Shown here: positions 9,537 through 16,135 of the stretch, piece after piece
Layout of the letters: every line of letters begins with the position of its first letter
Numbering within the stretch: position 1 is the stretch's first letter
Assembly: GCF_000192795.1 (NCBI RefSeq)
Contig: NW_007360654.1
Location: 1 to 16,135, forward strand
Source: Vavraia culicis subsp. floridensis
Taxonomy: Eukaryota; Microsporidia; Pleistophoridae
Length of the DNA: 16,135 nucleotides
Reading direction: 5' to 3'
The notes under the pieces: generated by a model
Databases searched by the model: none
What the model saw: only the letters and a program-made list of their open reading frames with translations
What the model was told of the DNA's origin: nothing
Translations under genes and position numbers: made by a program

Positions 9537-11567
9537 ATGAAGGAAGAGTACTACACCCTGGACCTGAGCAAGAACAACCTATCAGAGATACCAATAACGT
9601 ACAGGAGGGTGCACTGGCTCATCCTAAGCAACAACAATCTCATCAACATAAAAAACATTCAGTACTACAAGGACGTGACCAGGCTCGCTCTGAACGATAA
9701 CTACCTGATACGATTGGAGAGCGGTATCAACGCGCTTGCAAATCTCAACTGGTTGGATCTGACGCGCAATAGGCTGAGTGAGCTTCCTTTCATCAACCTA
9801 AAGAATCTTAATGGGCTAGGACTGTCCGAAAATAATTTTGACAGGATACCGAGCTGCGTGTTTAACCTGATTAATTTGCGTAAGTTCGGGTTCTTTAGCA
9901 ACAGATTGAAGGTGATAAGTCCGCTTATAGGCAATCTCATCAATCTCACGAAGCTTGATCTGAGCAACAATCACATAAAGACGTTGCCGAAGGAACTCTT
10001 CGGTCTGAAAAAACTTACATGGCTCAATCTGTCAAATAATCAGATAAAATCGGTAGATGGTATCAACAATCTGGTGCAGCTCGAAGAACTGGGCCTAGGA
10101 AATAACCAGATAGAGGAGGTTGATATCACGTTGAACAATCTTAAGATACTGCCACTCTTCAACAATAAGATACAGAAGATACGCATCAGGATGTGCAGAA
10201 TAGAAAAATTAGACTTTAGCGACAATCAGATCGAGCATTTCGACTGGCGAGTGCTTGAGTGCAAGAAATTGAGGTACCTCAACCTGAAGAATAACAAGAT
10301 TAAGGAAATACGGCTTGAAGAGAATGAGCATGTGGGGTATTGCTACGGATACGTGCGCTGTAACGGTATAAATTATGGGAATGGTACTTGTAAGAGGGAC
10401 GGGTATGGTTACAGCGGGAGAAAGGCTGGGGATAGGTGTGGTAGAACGGGCGGGTGTGTGCTGGGAATGGGGTACGGTAAGATTTGTGATCGGGTTCAGA
10501 ACGGGGGTTGGGCTGATGACCGGGCCAAGGACAGAGGTAGAGGTGATACGTACGGTCGAGAGCACAAAGGTGGCATACACCGCTATGAATACGGCGGTGA
10601 AGTGTACAATCAGAGCAGTAGAACGTACCAAAACAGCAAATCATACAAAAATAGTGTAAATAGCAAAAAAAGTACGAACAGTGATAGCAGCAGCACCAGC
10701 GACAATCACAGCGGTACCACGTACTACAGCAGATACAACGGTTATAGGCACAATTTCAACAGTGTACACGAAAAATACGGCAGTGCGGGCACAGCCACAC
10801 ACAGCCATACAGGCACAGCCACACACAGCCATAGCAGCACAGCCACAGATCGCAAGAACAATTACATCCCGCTGTTCACCAACACCGCCAAATACACACA
10901 TTACTCCACATTCTACGATCTGTCCGTATCACCAAACCTATCCGTTCTAGACCTAAGCAACAACCACATCCCATACATGCCGTTCAGCTGCTACTTCAAG
11001 CTCAAACACGTTAACACGCTGAGAATGAACGGCAATAAATTTGTGAGAAGTGAAAACGTGAGCGGTGGTATTGGCACGTTAGGGGAGTTGTGTTTCAATG
11101 GGATCGTTAACAGGGACAGGAAGAATATGGCGGGAGTGGATGGTAGCAGGGATGTGATTAGCAGAGAGCTGATCGGTGGGAATAGCGTTGGTGATTTTGG
11201 GAGTGATGGTGCGGTAGGAACCAGCAGTACTTGGTCCAACAACCGTACCACCGCGTACAGTGGCAGTACTAATGCCGGTTCCGCGTATAGCACCCGCATA
11301 AATCTCAATGCCAGCACCGATGCAAATGTCAGCACCACGTACCTCCCAAACAACTCATCAATCCACTTCAACAAAATATCCTTCAACTGCTCGGAAGATA
11401 CCAATCCCATAAATCCCACAAAACTAAAGAACAAAAGACAGTGCGATACGTGTCTAAGGTACTTCATCACCGATCCATTCATAAAATACATGGAGTACAA
11501 CGATATTGTGCTTATGTTCGTGCTGTGCAGTGTTAAATGTGGTAATGGATTCGTCGACAAGGGGTAA
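9537..11567 (+). CDS. LRR protein with low-complexity inserts and C-terminal Cys2..Cys2 module (LRR1-like)
   Basis: A 676-residue protein. Residues about 5-265 contain some 11-12 typical short LRRs of the 'LxxLxLSNNxIxxLP' kind, for example LTKLDLSNNHIKTLP and LTWLNLSNNQI. Residues about 266-465 are an insert, first Gly/Tyr/Cys-rich, then Ser/Thr/Asn-rich with a GTATHSHT repeat. One further LRR pair follows (LSVLDLSNNHIPYMP, then LNTLRMNGNKF-like), then a second Gly- then Ser/Thr-rich insert (about 506-615). The C-terminal 45 residues carry CDTC (636/639) and CSVKC (664/668) around a hydrophobic stretch. LRRs followed by such a C-terminal 'CxC...CSxxC' module are characteristic of LRR1/PPIL5-type proteins, whose animal member is the CUL2 substrate receptor that unloads the replicative helicase. 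That relation is an inference. The TAA stop sits inside a GTAAGTA donor-like string. Confidence 0.85.
   Translation: MKEEYYTLDLSKNNLSEIPITYRRVHWLILSNNNLINIKNIQYYKDVTRLALNDNYLIRLESGINALANLNWLDLTRNRLSELPFINLKNLNGLGLSENNFDRIPSCVFNLINLRKFGFFSNRLKVISPLIGNLINLTKLDLSNNHIKTLPKELFGLKKLTWLNLSNNQIKSVDGINNLVQLEELGLGNNQIEEVDITLNNLKILPLFNNKIQKIRIRMCRIEKLDFSDNQIEHFDWRVLECKKLRYLNLKNNKIKEIRLEENEHVGYCYGYVRCNGINYGNGTCKRDGYGYSGRKAGDRCGRTGGCVLGMGYGKICDRVQNGGWADDRAKDRGRGDTYGREHKGGIHRYEYGGEVYNQSSRTYQNSKSYKNSVNSKKSTNSDSSSTSDNHSGTTYYSRYNGYRHNFNSVHEKYGSAGTATHSHTGTATHSHSSTATDRKNNYIPLFTNTAKYTHYSTFYDLSVSPNLSVLDLSNNHIPYMPFSCYFKLKHVNTLRMNGNKFVRSENVSGGIGTLGELCFNGIVNRDRKNMAGVDGSRDVISRELIGGNSVGDFGSDGAVGTSSTWSNNRTTAYSGSTNAGSAYSTRINLNASTDANVSTTYLPNNSSIHFNKISFNCSEDTNPINPTKLKNKRQCDTCLRYFITDPFIKYMEYNDIVLMFVLCSVKCGNGFVDKG
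10788..10850 (+). repeat. In-frame 24-bp tandem repeat (GTATHSHT)
   Basis: Two full 24-bp units (10788-10811, 10812-10835) plus a partial third encode GTATHSHT, GTATHSHS and STATD at residues 418-438 of the LRR protein. Length is a multiple of three, so copy number can change without breaking the frame. It sits in the C/A-rich half of the first insert. Confidence 0.9.
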
Positions 11568-11583
11568 GTAAAGGGTTTACGCG

Positions 11584-11868
11584 ATGGAATGGTGTGTGTT
11601 GTTAAGCGGGGGCGGGCGGAGTGCTACATGGCGTTGTGATCTGTTTGATGGGAGTGGTTTATTCGTTGTATGTGGTAATTGCTCGGATTATTATCAAATA
11701 CGGCCGGGTGTACCGTTTGTGCGTATGGCCAGGGTAACAGTTGGCGACTTATTAAACGCGTATTGCCATCCTTTATTTGCAGCGGCACTCGAAACGCGAT
11801 CATGCTCGTATTTACCGTTCGATATTTTACCACTCATCGCCTACCAAATTAAACTGTTCTATGTTTGA
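11584..11868 (+). CDS. Possible small Cys-containing protein (uncertain)
   Basis: A 94-residue ORF starting 16 nt after the LRR stop. It reads like protein (CDLFDGSGLFVVCGNCSDYY; VTVGDLLNAYCHPLFAAAL; YLPFDILPLIAYQIKLF) and ends with a hydrophobic stretch. No family was recognised. It overlaps by 8 bp the next ORF at 11861 in another frame, so the two may be one gene split by a frameshift or two overlapping genes. An AATAAA at 12177 supports some transcript ending here. The ORF is not much longer than chance and no homology supports it. Confidence 0.35.
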   Translation: MEWCVLLSGGGRSATWRCDLFDGSGLFVVCGNCSDYYQIRPGVPFVRMARVTVGDLLNAYCHPLFAAALETRSCSYLPFDILPLIAYQIKLFYV

Positions 11869-12076
11869 GATGCTCCCTGTATTTCTCATCCATTTCTTGT
11901 CATACGCGTTTCAAACGTATCCGACACAGTATGTTGCACGTGGAGAGATCATGTGCAGAATGTTTCGTATGTTTGACGATCTGCTCTGTGCTGTACGTGA
12001 TCTTCCATGTTTGTATGCATTTTTATCAATGTCTGGCATTACAGTGCGGTTTGTTTTATGGACTAAGGATTATTAG
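11861..12076 (+). CDS. Possible small protein overlapping the preceding ORF (uncertain)
   Basis: A 71-residue ORF from ATG 11861, whose frame is already open upstream from 11777. The product begins with a hydrophobic segment (MLPVFLIHFLSYAF) and contains MCRMFRMFDDLLCAVRDLPC. No family was recognised. It is in the +1 frame relative to the ORF ending at 11868, and the junction has no GTAAGT/AG pair that would splice them. It is listed because its composition and the downstream AATAAA are compatible with coding. Confidence 0.25.
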   Translation: MFEMLPVFLIHFLSYAFQTYPTQYVARGEIMCRMFRMFDDLLCAVRDLPCLYAFLSMSGITVRFVLWTKDY

Positions 12077-12176
12077 CTGTTGTTCACGTTTTTGTTCATC
12101 AAATTCACATTTTAACGTGTCTAGCACGCCCCAGTATCAATCCTTGTGTTCAAGTATGAATCTAAAATACGGACAC

Positions 12177-12182
12177 AATAAA
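12177..12182 (+). promoter_or_regulatory. AATAAA polyadenylation-like signal
   Basis: An exact AATAAA about 100 nt after the last plausible plus-strand stop. It supports, weakly, a transcript covering the LRR gene and/or the small ORFs after it. Confidence 0.35.
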
Positions 12183-12259
12183 TGTTATTGAATGGCACCC
12201 TCTCGTTCGAGCTGATACCAACATCCCTCCCGGTTAAACAATTACCTTACAATTACTTC

Positions 12260-12265
12260 TTTATT
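12260..12265 (-). promoter_or_regulatory. AATAAA polyadenylation-like signal (minus)
   Basis: TTTATT on the + strand, AATAAA on the minus strand, 39 nt downstream of the stop of the 63-residue minus-strand ORF. The spacing suits a 3'-end signal. Confidence 0.4.
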
Positions 12266-12303
12266 TAGTATTCACGCCAAACCACCTTTTAATTATACTT
12301 GAA

Positions 12304-12495
12304 TCATCCAGTGCTGCCCTTCTTAGCTCCACTCTTAAAAGTGGGAATCCCCTCAGCATTCATCAGCTCACCTCGTTTAATCGCATCTGATATTTCTTCT
12401 TTCAACGTGCTGTTCAGCAATCGTAGCGTAGATTCGGTCTCTTCTGGTGTAAGCTCGCACAGTATTTTGGCAAGGTAAAGCAGGTTTATGAACAT
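12304..12495 (-). CDS. Small helical hypothetical protein
   Basis: A 63-residue ORF of unknown family. Residues 1-45 look like two amphipathic helices (MFINLLYLAKILCELTPEE, then a segment rich in Leu, Lys and Glu). Residues 46-63 are a Gly/Lys-rich tail (TFKSGAKKGSTG). No signal peptide or catalytic motif is present. An A/T-rich TATAAAAAA string precedes the ATG by about 20 nt, and an AATAAA lies 39 nt past the stop, so the gene signals are consistent. The long 75-bp minisatellite lies upstream on the same strand. It could be a small subunit of a larger complex; the size and helical character allow no precise assignment. Confidence 0.5.
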   Translation of the reverse strand: MFINLLYLAKILCELTPEETESTLRLLNSTLKEEISDAIKRGELMNAEGIPTFKSGAKKGSTG

Positions 12496-13245
12496 TTGAT
12501 GGCATGTGATGATGTTTTTTATATTTATTTTTGGTGTAGATTTGTTTTACCGTTGATTGGAAGGAAAATTTGTTTTGGGAACGGATGTGAAGGGGAATAT
12601 GATGGTGTGGTACGGTGCAGAATGAGGGTTAGTAATTGGCAATGGAAAGGGATGAAAATGAGGTGTGTGATAATTGTAGGGGCATGTATTTGGATGGGTG
12701 GGATCAAGGGGAAAAGATGTTAAGGGATGAAAATGAGGTGTGTGATAATTGGAGGGGCATGTATTTGGATGGGTGGGATCAAGGGGAAAAGATGTTAAGG
12801 GATGAAAATGAGGTGTGTGATATTTGGAGGGGCATGTATTTGGATGGGTGGGATCAAGGGGAAAAAATGTTAAGGGATGGGGGAATGATCGAGAATGCAA
12901 AAATGAAATTGAGGTGCGATAAATTATAAATAATGAAGCACGGGAACGCTCAAACACCTGTGATGGTGCAGTAAGAGCGAAGTTGTTGAGAAGAACCATG
13001 CGGGACGGAACGACTAGAAATGCCTGCCACGCTTGCACAGCATACGCGGAGGATGGTGCAAACCACAGAAAGAAGGCGTAGATAAAAAAATGTGATGGAA
13101 GTACATCAGTGCCTTACAACTCGTTACAGATACACACCACTCATTGCGCTATCTATCCGCACCATCAATCTGCCACACCACTCATCCAATAACCCGCATC
13201 ATGCCCATCCTTTACGCCATATCAAACAATTCATTACCAATTTTA
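12496..13245. other. Intergenic region with 75-bp minisatellite
   Basis: The region lies between two minus-strand genes. Most of it is G-rich on + (C-rich on -), like the leaders of other genes here. Both strands have long open frames over the repeats (97 codons +, 163 codons -), but these follow from the repeat length (75 is divisible by 3) and skewed composition. The predicted products are simple repeats with no recognisable family. Confidence 0.5.
12648..12872. repeat. 75-bp minisatellite, three copies
   Basis: Units start at 12648, 12723 and 12798, each beginning AGGGATGAAAATGAGG, and a truncated fourth begins at 12873. Copies differ only at a few bases (TGTAGG/TGGAGG, ATAATT/ATATTT, AAAGATG/AAAAATG). 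It lies 150 bp upstream of the 63-residue minus-strand ORF and is C-rich on that gene's strand, so it may be part of its promoter or leader. Confidence 0.95.
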
Positions 13246-13467
13246 TTAACATTTCCTCTTTCTAAACAGCAATACATGCCTCTCAGGCTTATGTATCATG
13301 TAATGCTCCCATCCCACACTCATCTCAAGACCAAGCGCACGCCACTCGCTTTCATCTAACAGCTTTTCCGGAAGCGATTTGATCGTAGATTTGGGAATTA
13401 TTACGTGTCGATAGACGTAATCCTTGGTTTCGTAGGGATCTGAGTAGAATATTTTTGGATTCTTCAT
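13246..13467 (-). CDS. CKS1: Cyclin-dependent kinase regulatory subunit CKS1 (Suc1 family)
   Basis: A complete 73-residue CKS protein that binds cyclin-dependent kinases and docks phosphorylated substrates during the cell cycle. The family signature is clear: IFYSDPYE (6-13), YVYRHVIIPK (17-26), ESEWRALGLEMSVGWEHYMIH (39-59) and HVLLFRK (64-70). Anion-site residues corresponding to Arg20, Ser51 and Trp54 of human CKS1 are kept as R20, S50 and W53. The position of Lys11 is Pro11, and Arg71 is replaced by Lys70. In the beta-hinge HxPExH the first proline is kept (P61) but the second is Arg63, whereas animals and yeast have HxPEPH. Length is close to the animal proteins and lacks the extensions of yeast Cks1. 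The minus-strand leader contains ACCCCTCTCACCC about 20 nt before the ATG, the usual C-rich signal. Confidence 0.97.
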   Translation of the reverse strand: MKNPKIFYSDPYETKDYVYRHVIIPKSTIKSLPEKLLDESEWRALGLEMSVGWEHYMIHKPERHVLLFRKRKC

Positions 13468-14291
13468 TACGGCTGGGTGAGAGGGGTACAGTGCGATATA
13501 TGGAACGCGTGGCGAGGATGAGACATAGAAGGGGTTGCACTGGTAAATTAAACGAGCTTTCGTTTTGAAAACGGGGGAGTGTGGCGTGGAAAGACCAGAA
13601 TTGTGGGATGGAAATAGCGTAGAAAGAGTGAGAGCAGCGCATATGATGAGCAGGTGGATTATAATGAAGAAAATGGAATAACGTGCAGGACAACAAGTTG
13701 AGTAATGAAGCAGTGTTGGTACTAAAAATGAATTGAAGAGAATACGAACAAAAGACAGGGTTCAAAAATAGCAGAAATATTTCAAAGTTTGTTTTTTCTC
13801 ACAGGTTGGAGTATTCGTTCATCTCTGAGCAAATTATGCTCTTCACGGTGCGGTGAGCATACAATATTGCTATGTTTTGCACTTCGTGCATTTTATCATT
13901 CCCTCGAAAAACGTACGTAAATTAAACACAACCATTCCTGCATACAGAATTACGCACAACAACGTACACGATTACGAATTGTACCTCTGTCACACATCCA
14001 ATGATAATTGAATCCATCACACCAACATGTGATATACCTTACCAAATTAAATTTACGCTGATATATTTTCCGCTCCATGTCTTAAGCATTAATTTTTCTT
14101 CTGCTATTTTTATATCAGCTGTTTATTTCCTGCACCACATCGCTCTAGAAATATTCCTCAGCCCGCACGTCATTATACTTTAATTAGCACCCGTAGAGAC
14201 AAACACGTAAATAAACACCAATCGGGACAGATTGCGTATATTCCACAGCAATAACGTATATTTAAATAAAATTACGTGCATGTAGCTTATC
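13468..14291. other. Divergent promoter region between CKS1 and the membrane-protein gene
   Basis: About 820 bp with genes leaving in both directions. Near CKS1 it is pyrimidine-rich on the CKS1 coding strand. A 60-codon hydrophobic ORF at 14001-14183 (+) exists, but it is short, has no family resemblance and is left as doubtful. An in-frame TAG just upstream of ATG 14292 sets the 5' limit of the membrane-protein frame. Confidence 0.5.
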
Positions 14292-15169
14292 ATGCTCCTC
14301 GACAGCATTGCCATGCGCACAGAAGTAATTGCACTGCTGACCAACGGATGCAATATTTTCATACAGTTCATTGTATTCGGTCTGATTCTCATGATAGAGA
14401 AGATGCAGCTGGACCAGAACGCATACATAGAAATATCCATCACGATGCTGTTCGGCCACGTATTCTTCATAGACGGTGTTCTGTCTAAGAACATATACCA
14501 GGTATGGTCGTACTCCATCTTTCTAGTCTATCTGTGCATCATGATAATACTGCGCGGCTTTAGTGATGTCAGCACGATTTTCTTCATATTTTTGGTAGTG
14601 TTGTGGTACGTTCTGCTCGTGACCAATATCATTGTGAACTTGATATTCTTTCGCTTTCTGTTCTACGAGTTTGCATGGTCCTCGTATGCGCTGCTGGGCG
14701 CAAATACGCGGATAAACGGTAAGTGTTCCTTTCTAATTCAGCCGCATACAAACTGAGACAGCAGATATACGTTCTGTTCAAAATGCACTTGATATACACC
14801 ATTATCATATTCTGTCTGTTACCGTACATAGAAAACGCTGTGGACATCGTATTTCTTATCGGCACGTATGTGCTCAGGGTGATAGCCATTCTGCTATTTC
14901 TGACGTACGAAAGTGCGCAAATATCATCACTACGTATCCTGCACCTGGTGATCAAATGCACAGACATCGTAATCATTGTTGCAAGAATTGTACGTGCACC
15001 TATCATAGGGTTCACTGATGCGAAACGGTATGTGATCACGCTGTCCTTTGATCTGGTTATCAACGTTGGACTGGCCATCCTATTGTACCGTGGTATGCAA
15101 TCGTTCAATATCAAGTTGAGCGAGGAAATAAAGAAACTGGAGAGGAGCAATTTAGTAAAATTACCCTGA
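14292..15169 (+). CDS. Multi-pass membrane protein with one short intron
   Basis: Two exons, 14292-14718 and 14742-15169, joined across a 23-nt intron, encode 284 residues. Splicing restores the frame exactly: the G at 14718 and CC at 14742-14743 form an Ala codon (residue 143), giving ...TRIN-A-AYKLRQQ.... Without splicing, both frames would be interrupted. The protein has about seven to eight hydrophobic spans (roughly 19-36, 47-60, 72-88, 94-121 probably two, 155-170, 175-197, 211-226, 237-257). A charged loop with TRINAAYKLRQQ lies mid-protein, and an amphipathic charged C-terminal helix (262-280) follows the last span. No transporter or enzyme motif was recognised, so function is unknown. 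The start is the first ATG after an in-frame TAG. The stop is TGA 15167-15169, after which the same frame remains open for 51 more codons. Confidence 0.85.
14719..14741 (+). other. 23-nt spliceosomal-type intron
   Basis: It starts GTAAGTGTT and ends TTCTAATTCAG, so the donor is the strong GTAAGT form and a CTAAT branch-like motif is fused to the acceptor. Removal of 23 nt joins reading frame 0 to frame 2 and yields one continuous membrane-protein ORF. Fused branch point and 3' splice site and introns of about 23 nt are known from microsporidia. Confidence 0.88.
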
Positions 15170-16135
15170 AGGATATTTTGCTCAGAATGGCACGTGTTTT
15201 TTACAAGAATTGGTTTAAATGGCTTCGTTATTTTATTGGTGGCTGCTATAACATATCTCTTGATGAAACGAGGGCGTATTCGGTTATTTATAAAACTTCA
15301 TTCTGTCATTAAAATTATACATTAACTATGTCATATGCTAGCAGTGCAGTATGTATAATTATATTTGATTGTTATGTCAGATGGTGTAACACATAAGATG
15401 TGCATACTTGGCCTAACATTTCATGTCTAGATGGTTATTCGGGCGGTCCACATGAACTACATAGGGAGTTCAGGATTGAATTCTCCTGCGTAAAAACGTG
15501 AAACTAATGCAGATTTGATAGAAAGGTAGACACGAGCACAGTGCCTAAAACGAGCAACATAGCAAACTTTTATGTTCTTTTGTTAGCCCAGATATTGTTG
15601 ATGTGTGCGAATGAGTTTAGCTGAGGCAAATTTAGTGAAAATTACTTCTTAAGCACTGCTATGATTGGGCATATAGAACAGATGGATAATACGGTGGAAA
15701 GGATTTTGAACTACCTGTATCAGAAAAGGATAGAAATTATACGGCATAGCGGCATTGTGTAGATCAGAAACATAAGTTCAAAGATTAAAAGGCTCTAACT
15801 CATCAAACAGATATTAAATGGTGATGTGAATCAGGAGTACCGAGCCTTAAGTTGTTGGAGCGAGCTTGAACAACTACTATCGGTACCAGCGCACTTACAG
15901 GAGGAATCATAGGTTTTTCTACTGTACCAACACAGAATTGTGCAAGAATAAGCTAATGGCTAGAATGAATTCCAAGAAGCATATCTTACACAATAGGCCT
16001 GTGCTGGCAGTATTAGACCGTGCCACTTTTAAAAATCTGCATTTCACTTTTCTTTAGCTGTTCTCTTTGGTTGTACAGCGTTTGGCCGAGCTAAGAAATC
16101 TATTAATGATAGTAAATCGCGTCTTTTTATATTTA
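15170..16135. other. 3' region without a convincing gene
   Basis: The first 156 bases continue the membrane-protein frame beyond its TGA as 51 open codons with a predicted membrane span, ending at TAA 15323-15325. An unrelated 41-codon ATG ORF overlaps at 15187. The remainder to the window end has only short or non-ATG ORFs and no RNA gene that was recognised. Confidence 0.5.

Larger units (their letters stand above)
12077..12303. other. Convergent 3' region
   Basis: A short region between plus-strand ORFs ending at 12076 and the minus-strand ORF ending at 12304. It contains a polyadenylation-like hexamer for each strand and nothing else recognisable. Confidence 0.5.

Noticed and set aside
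10209..10901. Long antisense ORFs opposite the LRR protein inserts
   Set aside because: They arise from the G-rich and C/A-rich skew of the inserts. The sense strand carries a continuous LRR frame.
12547..13038. 163-codon minus-strand ORF over the 75-bp minisatellite
   Set aside because: Its length comes from a repeat unit divisible by three and from C-rich composition. The product is a Pro/His repeat with no family, and it lies where a leader is expected.
14001..14183. 60-codon hydrophobic plus-strand ORF upstream of the membrane-protein gene
   Set aside because: It is short, AT-rich hydrophobic by composition, with no family and in a promoter region. It was not strong enough to list as a gene.
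15866..16057. 63-codon plus-strand frame near the right edge
   Set aside because: It begins at TTG rather than ATG, and no family was recognised.

Overview
The window looks like nuclear DNA of a microsporidian. The evidence is small, mostly intronless genes on both strands, eukaryotic core proteins that are unusually short (a 73-residue CKS protein, a 95-residue RPA14-like OB-fold protein, a 218-residue PSP1 protein), and one 23-nt spliceosomal-type intron with GTAAGT and TAATTCAG ends. The moderate GC content, long gene-free stretches and divergent LRR proteins suggest a larger-genome lineage such as Trachipleistophora/Vavraia rather than the very compact Encephalitozoon. That placement is inference only.

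Left part (1-7.8 kb): a divergent leucine-rich-repeat (LRR) protein enters from the left edge on the + strand. After 1.2 kb without genes comes a minus-strand protein with five C-x(8-9)-C repeats, one membrane span and a basic tail. A gene-free stretch of about 2.9 kb follows. Next is a PSP1 C-terminal-domain protein (minus) and a doubtful small minus-strand ORF.

Middle part (8.1-12.5 kb): on the + strand lie an RPA14/Rfa3-like single-stranded-DNA-binding subunit and a 676-residue LRR protein. The LRR protein carries two low-complexity inserts and a C-terminal Cys2...Cys2 module that recalls LRR1/PPIL5-type proteins. Two small overlapping ORFs of uncertain status come after it. They converge on a 63-residue minus-strand ORF, and both sides have AATAAA-type signals.

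Right part (12.5-16.1 kb): a 75-bp, three-copy minisatellite lies upstream of the 63-residue ORF. It is followed by the CDK regulatory subunit CKS1 (minus) and, divergently, a multi-pass membrane protein interrupted by the 23-nt intron. The last kilobase has no convincing gene, but it opens with a 51-codon in-frame continuation of the membrane-protein frame beyond its TGA stop.

The recognisable proteins (RPA14-like, CKS1, PSP1) are housekeeping factors of replication, the cell cycle and RNA/polymerase biology. They do not form one pathway or operon. No tRNA, rRNA, CRISPR array or intact mobile element was recognised. The most unusual items are the mini-intron, the Cys-pair repeat membrane protein, the LRR protein whose inserts switch from G-rich to C-rich, and the altered hinge and anion site of CKS1.
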